From Catenulispora acidiphila DSM 44928 (GTDB lineage: Bacteria; Actinomycetota; Actinomycetes; Streptomycetales; Catenulisporaceae), in the NCBI RefSeq assembly GCF_000024025.1, contig NC_013131.1, forward strand, positions 1,612,001-1,676,000: DNA of 64,000 nucleotides, read 5' to 3'. The translations under genes were made by a program, and so were the position numbers. Shown piece after piece: positions 1-8,209 of the stretch (positions are counted from its first letter, which is position 1; each line of letters starts with the position of its first letter). A model generated the notes under the pieces. It saw only the letters and a program-made list of their open reading frames with translations, ran no database searches and was not told the origin of the DNA.

Positions 1-577
1 CGAGAATGCCCTATAGCCGCAGCTAATCGGCTTATGCCGGCTCTGTGAATCACTTGATACGGGATTGAATTCTTTGATCATCGCCACACGAGCATCTTGC
101 CACCGCAGCTCGCCGAACGCCAGAGGTGGTCGCCCGTAGTGATCGAGCCGTTACGTCCGTATGCGGCGCGGGCGTCCACTGAGTCGCAGTGAAAATGCTT
201 GAAAAAGTGTCATGCTGGTGTGTGAGGTTTCGCTACAGAGTATTGAAGCCGCTGTAAAACCCGGGCCTGCGGGCAGCCCTACTCTGGCGGTGTTCGCAAA
301 TTTAGGATCTTCGCGCCGGTATCAGAAGCCTTCGGTATCGCCTTAGTCGATCTTTCGTCGTTCTATTCTGTGCCAGTTCGGTCGATACCGGCTCACGAGG
401 GGGCTTAACGGTGGCGGTCGTGTTTCTTCCGCAGATCGTAGCCGGCAAAGAACCACCCTTTACCATACGGACCTAGTGCGGGCGTGAACCGCCATCGCTC
501 GATCATCGACAGGGGCTTAGGTCTGTGCTGTACGGCAACGCGGATTCCACAGCGATCACAGGGTTGGGAAGCATAAT
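1..577. other. Leading intergenic stretch, no gene seen
   Basis: I see no convincing coding frame here. Base composition is visibly less GC-rich than the genes that follow, and stop codons are frequent in all frames. The right end must hold the promoter of the YbjQ-like gene; a CATAAT hexamer at about 572-577 could be a -10 box, but no good -35 pairs with it. An upstream gene may end just outside the window. Confidence 0.4.
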
Positions 578-631
578 TTGGTCGACAGCACGATTCGCGT
601 AGGTGCGGGGATGCGTCCCGGAGGAGAGATC

Positions 632-1459
632 ATGGCTCAGCAGAATGGTCCCATATCGCAGCAACAGCAGCCTTTGCCGGAGTCGGCTCGGGGGCGGTTG
701 GTGCAGTCGCAGCAGGGGCGGGGTTGTTTTACGTCGGACTTGTCGGTGAATGAGTTCGTGTTGGCTGCGCAGGCTGGGTTTGTGCCGGTGGGGTTGGTGA
801 TGGGGACGAGTATCTATCACATTGGGATTCAGCCTGCGCGGTGGAATGCTAGTCAGGAGTTGACGGTGTTGACGCAGGCTATGTACACCGCGCGGGAGTT
901 GGCTATGGCTCGTATGGAGGCTGAGGCCGATGTGCTGGGTGCTGATGGGATCATCGGGGTTGAGGTGCGGGCTCGGCGGTATGCGTTTTCGGCTGAGATC
1001 ATGGAGTTTGTTGCCATTGGGACGGCGGTGAAGGCTGAGGGCGGCACCATGGCGTTGCGGACGCCTGCCGGGCGGCCGTTCACCTCGCATCTGTCGGGGC
1101 AGGACTTCTGGACGTTGTGGCAGCACGGTTGGGTGCCGCGGGCGCTGGTCCTTGGTACGTGCGTGTACCACGTCGCGCATCTGACGTTCCGGCAGGCGCT
1201 TCAGGCTTCGGGTCAGAACACGGAGCTGGGCACGTACACCCAAGCCGTCTACGACGCCCGCGAGATCGCCATGGGACGCATGCAGTACGAGGGCAACCAG
1301 GTCGGTGCGGACGGCATCGTGGGCGTCACGGTGCACGAGAACGACTGGGTGTGGGGCGAGCACGCGATCGAGTTCTTCGCGATGGGGACGGCGGTGAGCA
1401 AGCTCCATCAGGACGCCTCGCCGGTGTCGCCGCAGATGACGATGCCGCTGACGGACTGA
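632..1459 (+). CDS. Tandem YbjQ-type heavy-metal-binding-domain protein
   Basis: The product has 275 residues and two copies of a YbjQ/UPF0145-like domain, at roughly residues 25-150 and 155-265. Each copy carries the pattern of a mobile region, a 'YHI/YHV' strand, a long helix rich in 'ARELAMARM'-like residues, 'GADGI(I/V)GV' and a closing 'EF.AIGTAV' strand. YbjQ proteins are cytosolic, form small oligomers and have no firmly established role; metal binding is only suggested by the family name. The ATG at 632 is chosen because GGAGGAGAG lies 5 to 13 bases upstream; an in-frame GTG-like start at 578 has no such site. Two domains in one chain is an internal duplication relative to the usual single-domain form. 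It stands alone and converges on the aldo/keto reductase. Confidence 0.8.
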   Translation: MAQQNGPISQQQQPLPESARGRLVQSQQGRGCFTSDLSVNEFVLAAQAGFVPVGLVMGTSIYHIGIQPARWNASQELTVLTQAMYTARELAMARMEAEADVLGADGIIGVEVRARRYAFSAEIMEFVAIGTAVKAEGGTMALRTPAGRPFTSHLSGQDFWTLWQHGWVPRALVLGTCVYHVAHLTFRQALQASGQNTELGTYTQAVYDAREIAMGRMQYEGNQVGADGIVGVTVHENDWVWGEHAIEFFAMGTAVSKLHQDASPVSPQMTMPLTD

Positions 1460-1464
1460 GAATA

Positions 1465-1552
1465 GGGGAGCAAGCGAGCAGGGGAGCAGGGGAGCAAGGG
1501 AGCAGGGGAGCAAGGGAGCAAGGGAGTGGAGGAGCGGGGGAGCGGGGGTGCG
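1465..1552. repeat. G-rich 8-nt tandem repeat (RGGGAGCA)
   Basis: About seven near-perfect copies of an 8-base unit (AGGGAGCA or GGGGAGCA) follow the YbjQ stop codon and then decay into GGAG/GGGGG runs. All G runs are on the plus strand, so the transcript or single strand could form G-quadruplex-like structures. The array sits between two convergent genes and directly before a hairpin terminator. Confidence 0.75.
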
Positions 1553-1558
1553 TCCGCC

Positions 1559-1575
1559 CCGGCTCCCCGAGCCGG
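1559..1575. terminator. Hairpin between convergent genes
   Basis: CCGGCTC and GAGCCGG form a perfect 7-bp stem with a CCC loop. The hairpin lies between the YbjQ-like gene and the aldo/keto reductase, which converge, so it can serve both. No U-run follows, as is common in actinobacteria. Confidence 0.5.
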
Positions 1576-1592
1576 AGGCGAACAGGTAACCC

Positions 1593-2642
1593 CTACAGCC
1601 GAGCGCTGCCAAACATCGGCGGGTTCAACCGGGCGAAAGCCTCCTGTCGCTCGTAAGGAAAGTACGGATACGGCGCCTCCTTCCCGCTTGCCGCGTCCAG
1701 TCGCGCGACCTGCTCCGCCGTCAGTTCCCAGCCGATGGCGCCGAGGTTCTGCTGTAGCTGCTCCTCGTTGCGGGCGCCGATGATGACTGAGGCGACGGTT
1801 GGCCGGCGCAGGAGCCAGTTGATGGCGATCTGCGGTACCGCCTTGCCGGTCTCCTCGGCGATCTGGTCCAGGACGTCGACCACGTCGTACAGCAACTCGT
1901 TGTCGACCGGCGGGCCGAAGTCAGCAGTCTGATGCAGTCGGCTTCCCGCTGGGAGCGCCTGCCCGCGCCGGATCCGACCGGTCAGCCGTCCCCATCCCAG
2001 CGGGCTCCAGACCAGCGCGCCGACGCCCTGATCGGCGGCGAGCGGCATCAGTTCCCACTCGTAGTCGCGCCCCACGAGCGAGTAGTAGACCTGGTGCGCC
2101 ACGTAGCGTGGGGCGTGCAGGCGGTCGGCTGCCGCCAGTGACTTCATCAGCTGCCAGCCTGAGTAGTTGGACGCGCCGACGTAGCGGATCTTGCCCTGGC
2201 GGACCAGATCGTCGAGGGCTGAGATCGTCTCGTCAACCGGGGTGCGGGCGTCGAAGGCGTGTAGCTGGAACAGATCGATGTAGTCGGTGCCGAGTCGGCG
2301 CAGTGCGCTCTCCGTCGCCTTGACCAGCCGCGAACGCGATGTGCCCGCGTCTTGTGGTCCGTCGCCGACCGGCAGCCCGGCCTTGGTCGACAGCAGTACC
2401 TGATCCCGCCGGCCCTTGATCGCCGCGCCGAGGACCTCCTCGGACGCCCCGTCGGAGTAGACGTCCGCGGTGTCGAACATCGTCACCCCGGCGTCGAGAC
2501 TGACGTCGATCAGCCGCCGCGCCTCGCGCGCGTCGGTGTCGCCCCACGCGCTGAACAGCGCCCCCTTCCCGCCGAACGTGCCCGCCCCGAAGCTTAAAGC
2601 GGGCACGACGAGCCCCGAGTCACCCAGCCGCCGGTATTCCAT
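1593..2642 (-). CDS. Aldo/keto reductase (Kv-beta-like, voltage-channel-type AKR)
   Basis: The 349-residue product is a cytosolic TIM-barrel NADPH-dependent oxidoreductase of the AKR family that resembles the potassium-channel beta-subunit/YghZ branch. Visible marks are the N-terminal 'YRRLGDSGL', the catalytic 'FDTADVYSDGASE' (Asp and Tyr), 'LSTKAG' (Lys), 'YIDLFQLHAFD' (His position), and the C-terminal cofactor segment 'SVIIGARNEEQLQQNLGA'. The ATG at 2642 follows GGAGG at a spacing of 8; a GTG nine bases earlier overlaps that site and is less likely. The physiological substrate cannot be read from sequence. A 24-bp inverted repeat lies 20 bases upstream of the start, suggesting repression by an unlinked regulator. 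Confidence 0.88.
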   Translation of the reverse strand: MEYRRLGDSGLVVPALSFGAGTFGGKGALFSAWGDTDAREARRLIDVSLDAGVTMFDTADVYSDGASEEVLGAAIKGRRDQVLLSTKAGLPVGDGPQDAGTSRSRLVKATESALRRLGTDYIDLFQLHAFDARTPVDETISALDDLVRQGKIRYVGASNYSGWQLMKSLAAADRLHAPRYVAHQVYYSLVGRDYEWELMPLAADQGVGALVWSPLGWGRLTGRIRRGQALPAGSRLHQTADFGPPVDNELLYDVVDVLDQIAEETGKAVPQIAINWLLRRPTVASVIIGARNEEQLQQNLGAIGWELTAEQVARLDAASGKEAPYPYFPYERQEAFARLNPPMFGSARL

Positions 2643-2662
2643 GACTCCCACCTCCGTGATAG

Positions 2663-2686
2663 TTAACGGGACCAGAGTTCCGTTAA
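2663..2686. promoter_or_regulatory. Operator-like inverted repeat upstream of the aldo/keto reductase
   Basis: Arms TTAACGG (2663-2669) and CCGTTAA (2680-2686) are perfectly inverted, and the inner bases are symmetric at AC/GT as well. Size and composition fit a TetR-type operator. Its position 20 bases before the reductase start suggests that bound protein would block transcription. No regulator gene is adjacent. Confidence 0.55.
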
Positions 2687-2745
2687 GCGATGCGCCAACA
2701 GTAGCACCATCGCAGCGCTAAAGGGAAATGGAGAACCGTTAGTGG

Positions 2746-3351
2746 TTAGAGAGCCTTCTTCGTGGCAGTGTCGACCAGCTGCTTGACGAGCGACGCCGAG
2801 ACCCCGTCAACGCCGAACACGGCCACCTCGACGAAGACCTGCCCCTTGCGAATGACGACGACATCGCCGCCGTAGTTCACGCCCGACCTGCTGACGGCCA
2901 GCTGCAAGGCGTAGCTCTCATCGCCATAGGACGGGAACGCCATCGTCGACAACCGCGTCGTGTCGATGCCGGACGTCACCGCCGAGCACGCGATCGCCTC
3001 CTTCTGAACCGCAGCCCACGCATCGTGCACCGGCTGCGCCGCCCCGGAAGCAAGAATCTCCTGCACGAACGGCCCGTCCTCCGACTGCTGGAAGTCGCTC
3101 TCGGCCTGCGCGGGCAACTGCATGCTGCCGTCCGTCGTCAGTGCCGCGCACGGAGCCGTGACCGAGCTGACTGAAGCCGGTGGCGACACCGCCCAACCGA
3201 ACGGCAGGTCAGAGGTCGCGAGCGCCAACGTCGTCAGCTGCGCGACCGACTGCTGTCCCACCGGTGCCGGCGCAGCCTTGTGCGCCGGCGAGGAACAGGC
3301 GACGAGCACGCCCGACAGGACCACAACCATCGGCGCCATGATGCGGTTCAT
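2746..3351 (-). CDS. Small secreted lipoprotein, function unknown
   Basis: A 201-residue protein begins with a short basic n-region, a hydrophobic stretch and a lipobox ending 'LVAC', so it should be a membrane-anchored lipoprotein. The mature part has two well-spaced cysteines ('APCAAL' and 'AIACSAV') that could form a disulfide, and no enzyme motif. It resembles the sensor-like or PknH-type extracellular lipoproteins common in actinobacteria, but I cannot assign a family. The ATG at 3351 is preferred over the upstream 3405 start because it opens the signal peptide and has GAGG at a spacing of 8. The second lipoprotein gene lies upstream, same strand, about 80 bases away. Confidence 0.65.
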   Translation of the reverse strand: MNRIMAPMVVVLSGVLVACSSPAHKAAPAPVGQQSVAQLTTLALATSDLPFGWAVSPPASVSSVTAPCAALTTDGSMQLPAQAESDFQQSEDGPFVQEILASGAAQPVHDAWAAVQKEAIACSAVTSGIDTTRLSTMAFPSYGDESYALQLAVSRSGVNYGGDVVVIRKGQVFVEVAVFGVDGVSASLVKQLVDTATKKAL

Positions 3352-3429
3352 ACGCGTCGCCTCGCTGCCTCCGTGGCGGAAACTCTTCCCGAAGAGTACT
3401 GCCAACAGAGGCGCAACTGCCGATCGCGC

Positions 3430-4641
3430 CTAGCAGGTAGCCAGCCCTGCCAAGTCCGATGTCTTCAGCAGGAAGACGTCGTACTTCAGACCCGGCGACT
3501 TCACGTCCCCGAGCGGGTAGTACACCATGATCGCGCCGCCGTTCGTCAGGGCACTGCCATACTGCTTGGTCACCTGTGTGAACGATCCGGTCTTCACATT
3601 GGCGGCGAACGTCGCCGTCGAGTCCGTCCACGTCACCACATCGCCCGCCACCCCGACCGAATCCATCGGGTTCCCCTCGGTGGTGGTGTGCACGGTGACC
3701 GCGGCGGGCATCCCCGCGCGCCACGTATACAACGTCAGGTAGTCGGCGCTGGTCCAGGCCCACGTGGTGCCGTCGCTCGCGAGCGTCGCCGGAGAAGTCT
3801 GAACCTGCGCCACCGGTCCGGGCAGCGACGCCGGCGCACCGGTGCCGATCGAGATGGCAGCCAACGTCACCGGACCGTCGATGTGCAGCGCCTCCGTCCA
3901 GACCAGCAGATCGCCGGCGAGCACGGACGCGCCGATGTGACCGGTGTGGACGACCTTGTCCTGACCGGCGGCGAGGTCGTAGAGGTGGACCTGCTGCGTG
4001 CCGTCGGCGACACCCTGGACCCAGGTCGCCTTGCCGTTGCGGAGTTCGGGCCACTCGACCGGGGCGTTCGGCGTCGCCACGGTCTCGCTCGCGATGATGT
4101 GCGGCGCGGCAGTGCCCTGCGAATCCCAGGCGTACAGATCCCAGGCTCCCGTGATGTCCTGCGACTGGTTGGCCATGAAGACGAGCCAGCGGCCGTCGAA
4201 GCTCATCTGGCCATAGCCGGCGTACGGAGCGGCCAGCGTGGAGACCGTCTGTAGGTTGCTGCCGTGGCCGCGGGACAAGACGAGCTTGTCCAAGTTCTGC
4301 ACGCTGCTGCCCTCGATCGCGACGAACGACGAGCCGTCTGGCGCGACCGCCTCTGGGACCAGTGTCTCGCCCGCCGGAGCGGTGATCGCGCCCGCCGTTT
4401 CGGCCTGGCTCAGCGCGGCGGGATTCGCCACAGCGCAAAAGGAATTCGCAGCGCCTGTAGAAGACGGTGACGTAGCGGTCTGCGCCGAAGACGCCGACGA
4501 CGCCGTAGACATCGAAGACTTCACCACAGGGCTCGGGGCGCCGCTGTGCGACGCCCCGCATCCCGTTAGGCATGCCGTCACCGCCGTGACGAACGCCGCC
4601 GCCGCGGTCGGCAAACGGCGTCCTGTCCCGGGGTGTACCAC
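3430..4641 (-). CDS. Lipoprotein with beta-propeller-like (TolB/WD40-type) repeats
   Basis: The GTG at 4641 follows AGGAGG by 6 bases and opens a 403-residue product with a signal peptide and lipobox 'LTGC' near residue 29. A Ser/Thr/Ala-rich linker precedes a body made of repeated strand pairs such as 'SFDGRWLVFMAN', 'AWDLYAWDSQG' and 'GDVVTWTDS', the look of a TolB-like six- or seven-bladed beta-propeller. No catalytic residues stand out. It is probably an extracytoplasmic binding or scaffold protein. It lies 34 bases downstream of the C39-like peptidase gene on the same strand and may be co-transcribed with it. Confidence 0.65.
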   Translation of the reverse strand: MVHPGTGRRLPTAAAAFVTAVTACLTGCGASHSGAPSPVVKSSMSTASSASSAQTATSPSSTGAANSFCAVANPAALSQAETAGAITAPAGETLVPEAVAPDGSSFVAIEGSSVQNLDKLVLSRGHGSNLQTVSTLAAPYAGYGQMSFDGRWLVFMANQSQDITGAWDLYAWDSQGTAAPHIIASETVATPNAPVEWPELRNGKATWVQGVADGTQQVHLYDLAAGQDKVVHTGHIGASVLAGDLLVWTEALHIDGPVTLAAISIGTGAPASLPGPVAQVQTSPATLASDGTTWAWTSADYLTLYTWRAGMPAAVTVHTTTEGNPMDSVGVAGDVVTWTDSTATFAANVKTGSFTQVTKQYGSALTNGGAIMVYYPLGDVKSPGLKYDVFLLKTSDLAGLATC

Positions 4642-4675
4642 TGTCAGCCTCCTGGTGCCGATGGAGCGGGGACGT

Positions 4676-5362
4676 CTACCAGTAGTATCCGCGACCGCCC
4701 AAAATGCGCACCAGCAAAGAGGAACTGATATTGGAGTAGGCCGGAACCGTGCTCCAGACCGTCGTCGCGGGGTCGGCGTAGTGCGTGGTCGCACCGCTGT
4801 CGAAGTACCCGTCGATGGCGATGTAGTGGTAGATCAGTTCGTTCGGGTGACCGGCCAGGTGCGGGCCGCCGGGGACCTCGTAGGCGTTGCCGACCAGGCC
4901 GTTGCCGGAGTTGATGTCCGACTTCAGGTGGCTCTCGTAGCCGGAGACGTAGCCGGACCACGCGCCGGATTCGAAGACCTCGTCGTACTTGAAGCCGCCG
5001 GAGTAGGCGTTCAGGGCGCTGAGCATGCCGCCCATGTCGGTGCCGTTCGTGGTGGTGCCCAGCACGCCGGCGGCCCAGGTCTGGGTGCGCGTCCCGTGTC
5101 CGCTCTCCTTCAGCGTCGAGACCAGGGCGGCCGGACCGCACCAGTAGTTGCGCTGCTCGCCCTGCTGCGAGGGGGTGAGTTCGGCCCAGCCGGAGCCGTG
5201 GCTCACGGATCCGGCGTCCGGGGTCACCGCGGCGGTCTGCGTGCCGGCGCTCGCCGGGGTCGCGGCCGCGGCGGTGCCGATGCCGGTTCCGAGGGCGAGC
5301 AGGACGGCCGCGCCGCCGACGACCGGCCGGCGCAGGGCCGCCGGGGTGAGCTTGGTTCTCAT
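4676..5362 (-). CDS. Secreted C39-like cysteine peptidase
   Basis: A Sec signal peptide ends around 'TAAAATPASA', and the mature part holds a papain-like C39 fold. The catalytic Cys is in 'RNYWCGPAALV', the His in 'IYHYIAIDGYF', and the Asp in 'HYADPA'. Full length is 228 residues, normal for the secreted C39-like family (Pfam Peptidase_C39_2). Such proteins are exported and are not fused to ABC transporters as bacteriocin-processing C39 domains are. The ATG at 5362 has AGGAGG 6 bases upstream. The LuxR-type gene is divergent, with 302 bases between the starts. The natural substrate is unknown. Confidence 0.78.
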   Translation of the reverse strand: MRTKLTPAALRRPVVGGAAVLLALGTGIGTAAAATPASAGTQTAAVTPDAGSVSHGSGWAELTPSQQGEQRNYWCGPAALVSTLKESGHGTRTQTWAAGVLGTTTNGTDMGGMLSALNAYSGGFKYDEVFESGAWSGYVSGYESHLKSDINSGNGLVGNAYEVPGGPHLAGHPNELIYHYIAIDGYFDSGATTHYADPATTVWSTVPAYSNISSSLLVRILGGRGYYW

Positions 5363-5522
5363 CGGATTCCTCCTGGGACGAGTTGGACGAGAAAGTTCGG
5401 TGGCGTCGTGCGGCGGCGGGCCGGGTTCCGGCTCGTCGTCGGGCCCGACGGGCCGGCGGTCCGGCTCGCCGCCGAGAACGACCTTGGGCCACCGGACGCG
5501 CCGACCGGAAGGTCTCACCGCT

Positions 5523-5552
5523 GTCCGGAAGCAGCCCTGTCAGGGTTCGGAC
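5523..5552. promoter_or_regulatory. Nested inverted repeat in the divergent peptidase/LuxR region
   Basis: CCCTG-T-CAGGG (5535-5545) is a perfect 11-bp palindrome enclosed by GTCCG (5523-5527) and CGGAC (5548-5552). It sits between the divergent peptidase and regulator genes. It could be an operator or a hairpin in a long 5' leader. Nothing else in this 302-base gap is recognisable to me. Confidence 0.4.
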
Positions 5553-5664
5553 ACGTCCCGCGCGAAGGCACCGATATTTCCTGTACCCGCACTCCTTGCT
5601 CGGGGGATGTCAGTAACCGCATACTGGCGTTCGCCGGGAACTTCCAATCGCATCTGGGGAAGCG

Positions 5665-6762
5665 ATGCTCGAAGCCTTCGGGGTCTCGTCGGCGGCGGAG
5701 AAGCTCTACCTGCATCTGCTGCGCGAGCCGGACCTCCGGATCGAGGCCATCAGCGGGGAGCTGGGCTGGCCCGAGGACGAGGTGCGCGCCGCGCTCGACG
5801 AGCTGTCCGGCCTCGCTCTCCTACGTACCTCTCCAGCGCATCCACGTACTCTGCGACCCGTGGCGCCGGACGTCGGCCTGGAATCGCTGCTGACCACGCT
5901 CCAAGCCGACCTCGTTGCACGGCAACACCAAATGGAGAGCGGACGCGCCGCCCTGGCGATGCTCACCGCCGAGTACGCCGATCTCCACCGCCGCGGCGAT
6001 CGCACGGTGACGGAAGAACTCGTCGGGGTCGAAGAGGTACGGACACGGCTGAAAACACTGTCCGCACAAGCCCAAACCGAAGTCATCGCCCTCGTCCCGG
6101 ACCCGATCCAGCGCCCTGACACGCTCGCCGCCAGCAAGCCCTTGGACGCGGCACTGCTCGGACGCGGCGTCGCGATGCGCACCATCTACCTGAACAGCAT
6201 CCGCAACGACCCGGCGAGCATCGCCTACACCGACTGGCTCGCCGGCGTCGGCGGGCAGGTCCGCACGGCGCCAACCGTCCCGCTGCGCCTGATCGTCTTC
6301 GACCGCACGACCGCCTTGGTCCCGCTCGATCCCAGGGACACCTCCGCCGGTGCCACCGTCCTCACCGGAATCGGCGTGGTCTCCGCGATGTGCGCGCTCT
6401 TCGAGCAGATCTGGGCCACCGCCAACCCACTGGGACTGCCCAATCCGCCGGACACACAAGGGCTCGGGCCAGAGGAGCGCGAGATCCTGCGCATGCTGGC
6501 CAACGGCGAGACCGACGAGCACATCGCACGCCGCCTCGGGGTCTCCACGCGGACGGTCGGGCGAAAGGCCTCCGAACTCATGCGGCGTCTCGGTACCCGC
6601 AGCCGTTTCCAGATGGGTGTGCGCGCCAGCGAACTCGGGTGGCTCGACCCGCCACAAGAGCCTCTCGACGACGATCTGGATGGCAGTGCCTGCCTACGTC
6701 CGGCCGTGCGCGCTGTCGAATCAAGGTACTGCGATCATCCCGTGGGACTGCGACACTACTGA
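5665..6762 (+). CDS. LuxR-type transcriptional regulator with TrmB-like N-terminal HTH
   Basis: The 365-residue product starts with a winged-helix/TrmB-like segment (about residues 1-60, 'EKLYLHLLREPDLRIEAISGELGW'). A central region may be an effector domain. The end is a LuxR HTH at about 275-335 ('EREILRMLANGETDEHIARRLGVSTRTVGRKASELMRRLG' region). This two-HTH arrangement is frequent in actinomycetes and is often paired with secreted-protein or secondary-metabolite genes. There is no receiver domain, so it is not a classical response regulator. It is divergent from the C39-like peptidase and 76 bases upstream of the I36-type secreted protein, which makes both plausible targets. Confidence 0.82.
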   Translation: MLEAFGVSSAAEKLYLHLLREPDLRIEAISGELGWPEDEVRAALDELSGLALLRTSPAHPRTLRPVAPDVGLESLLTTLQADLVARQHQMESGRAALAMLTAEYADLHRRGDRTVTEELVGVEEVRTRLKTLSAQAQTEVIALVPDPIQRPDTLAASKPLDAALLGRGVAMRTIYLNSIRNDPASIAYTDWLAGVGGQVRTAPTVPLRLIVFDRTTALVPLDPRDTSAGATVLTGIGVVSAMCALFEQIWATANPLGLPNPPDTQGLGPEEREILRMLANGETDEHIARRLGVSTRTVGRKASELMRRLGTRSRFQMGVRASELGWLDPPQEPLDDDLDGSACLRPAVRAVESRYCDHPVGLRHY

Positions 6763-6838
6763 GTGTGTCAGCCACATCACAGGCTCTTGCCGGACGGCAC
6801 ATCACCCCACGCGCACGACGACCCCACGAAAGGAAGAC

Positions 6839-8170
6839 ATGACAATCCCTCTGTACAAGAGAGCTGCTCTGGGCGCCGCAGCAGTGCTTGCCGTGACGAC
6901 CGTGACCACGGGTGCGATCACCGGTACGGCGCAGGCGGCGACGAGCGGGGCTCGGTGGACCGAGAACCTGTCGCACACGCAGTCTTCCGACTTCAACGTC
7001 GCGTGGACGGGCAGGGCGCTCACGGTCAAGGACGGCCGCGTGCACGCCTCGACGTCCCAGGACACGCGGGGCTACGGGCTGGACGTCCTGCCCGAGCACA
7101 GCCTCGCCACGCCGGCGAACGAGGTCGCCGTGACGGTGACCGCCGCGCGGCCCGCCGGTTCGGACGCGCAGGTGGACGTCCGCGGTCTCGGGCTGAATGG
7201 CATATGGACGCAATGGATTCCGGCCGCGGCCACGGGTTCGACGAGCCTGTCGGAATCGGTGACCACCGTGCAGGCGCGCATCACGTTGCGCGACAGCGCG
7301 CAGGGCGCCGCACCGACCATCAGTAATCTGATATTGAGCGCCGACAACGGCGCGGCTGCCGACGCCGCACCGAACCTCGCGCCCGCGTCAGTCTCCTACC
7401 AGGTGTACGCCACGCGCGAGGGCCTCGTCGGCGGCACGACCGCGAACGGCCACGTCATCCAGTCCAACGACCACTTCGTCGCGCTGCCGTCGGGCACGGC
7501 GCTGTCGCCGAACGGCAGCGGCAGCTACTCGGTCCAGGTCTGCGGTCCGAGCCGGTGTGAGACGGCACCGGTGTGGGACGTCGGTCCGTGGAACACGCGT
7601 GACAACTACTGGGACGCGAGCCGCGCGGAGTTCACCAACCTGCCGCAGGGCGAGCCCGAGGCGCAGGCGGCGTATCAGAGCGGATACAACGGCGGCTTGG
7701 ACCAGTTCGGCCGGCACGTCTCCAACCCGGCGGGCATCGACCTCGCCGACGGCACGTTCTACAACGTCGGCTTGAACAACAACGGCTGGGTCACCGTCAC
7801 CTACCTGTGGACCGGCGGCGGGGGCAGCGGCCCGTCGGTCACCGGCATGGGGCAGTGCGCCACCTCCTCGGCGGCGGACTGCTGGAACACCGCGGCCGGC
7901 AACGGCTCGGACTGCCACAGCGGCCACTTCTGCATTTACACCGGCACCAACTACAGCGGCAAGGTGTTCTCCTTCTACCACTGCAAGTACAACGGCGGTG
8001 ACTGGGCTTTGCAGAACTGGCTGTCGGCGGGTTCTTACATCAACGACAACTCCGGCGGGACGGACGCCTACACCAAGGACCAGAACCACAACGTCATCAC
8101 GGCGACCGCGCCGGGGAGCAGAAGCACCAACTACAACTTCAACCCGGTCTACTTCGTCCAGGCATGCTGA
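6839..8170 (+). CDS. Secreted protein with C-terminal peptidase inhibitor I36-like domain
   Basis: The 443-residue product has a Sec signal peptide ('AALGAAAVLAVTTVTTG' then 'GTAQAAT'). A beta-rich N-terminal domain spans about residues 30-165. A middle domain (about 180-325) has 'TREGLVGGTTANGHVI', 'VCGPSRC' and 'VWDVGPWN', the look of secreted actinobacterial wall-associated proteins. The C-terminal domain (about 335-443) has paired cysteines and 'GHFCIYTGTNYSGKVFSFYHC', typical of I36/beta-gamma-crystallin-like inhibitors such as SMPI. The ATG follows AAAGGAAG. Inhibition of a metalloprotease is known for I36; a role here is inference. A 17-base tandem duplication covers the stop codon. 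Confidence 0.72.
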   Translation: MTIPLYKRAALGAAAVLAVTTVTTGAITGTAQAATSGARWTENLSHTQSSDFNVAWTGRALTVKDGRVHASTSQDTRGYGLDVLPEHSLATPANEVAVTVTAARPAGSDAQVDVRGLGLNGIWTQWIPAAATGSTSLSESVTTVQARITLRDSAQGAAPTISNLILSADNGAAADAAPNLAPASVSYQVYATREGLVGGTTANGHVIQSNDHFVALPSGTALSPNGSGSYSVQVCGPSRCETAPVWDVGPWNTRDNYWDASRAEFTNLPQGEPEAQAAYQSGYNGGLDQFGRHVSNPAGIDLADGTFYNVGLNNNGWVTVTYLWTGGGGSGPSVTGMGQCATSSAADCWNTAAGNGSDCHSGHFCIYTGTNYSGKVFSFYHCKYNGGDWALQNWLSAGSYINDNSGGTDAYTKDQNHNVITATAPGSRSTNYNFNPVYFVQAC

Positions 8171-8190
8171 GGGTCCAGGCGTGCTGAGAA
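8157..8190. repeat. 17-nt tandem duplication across a stop codon
   Basis: TCCAGGC(A/G)TGCTGAG followed by two further bases is present twice head to tail (8157-8173 and 8174-8190). The first copy contains the last codons and stop of the I36-type gene. Because 17 is not a multiple of 3, the duplication does not extend the protein. Confidence 0.7.
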
Positions 8191-8209
8191 GATAGGTAAA
8201 GACCGCGTC

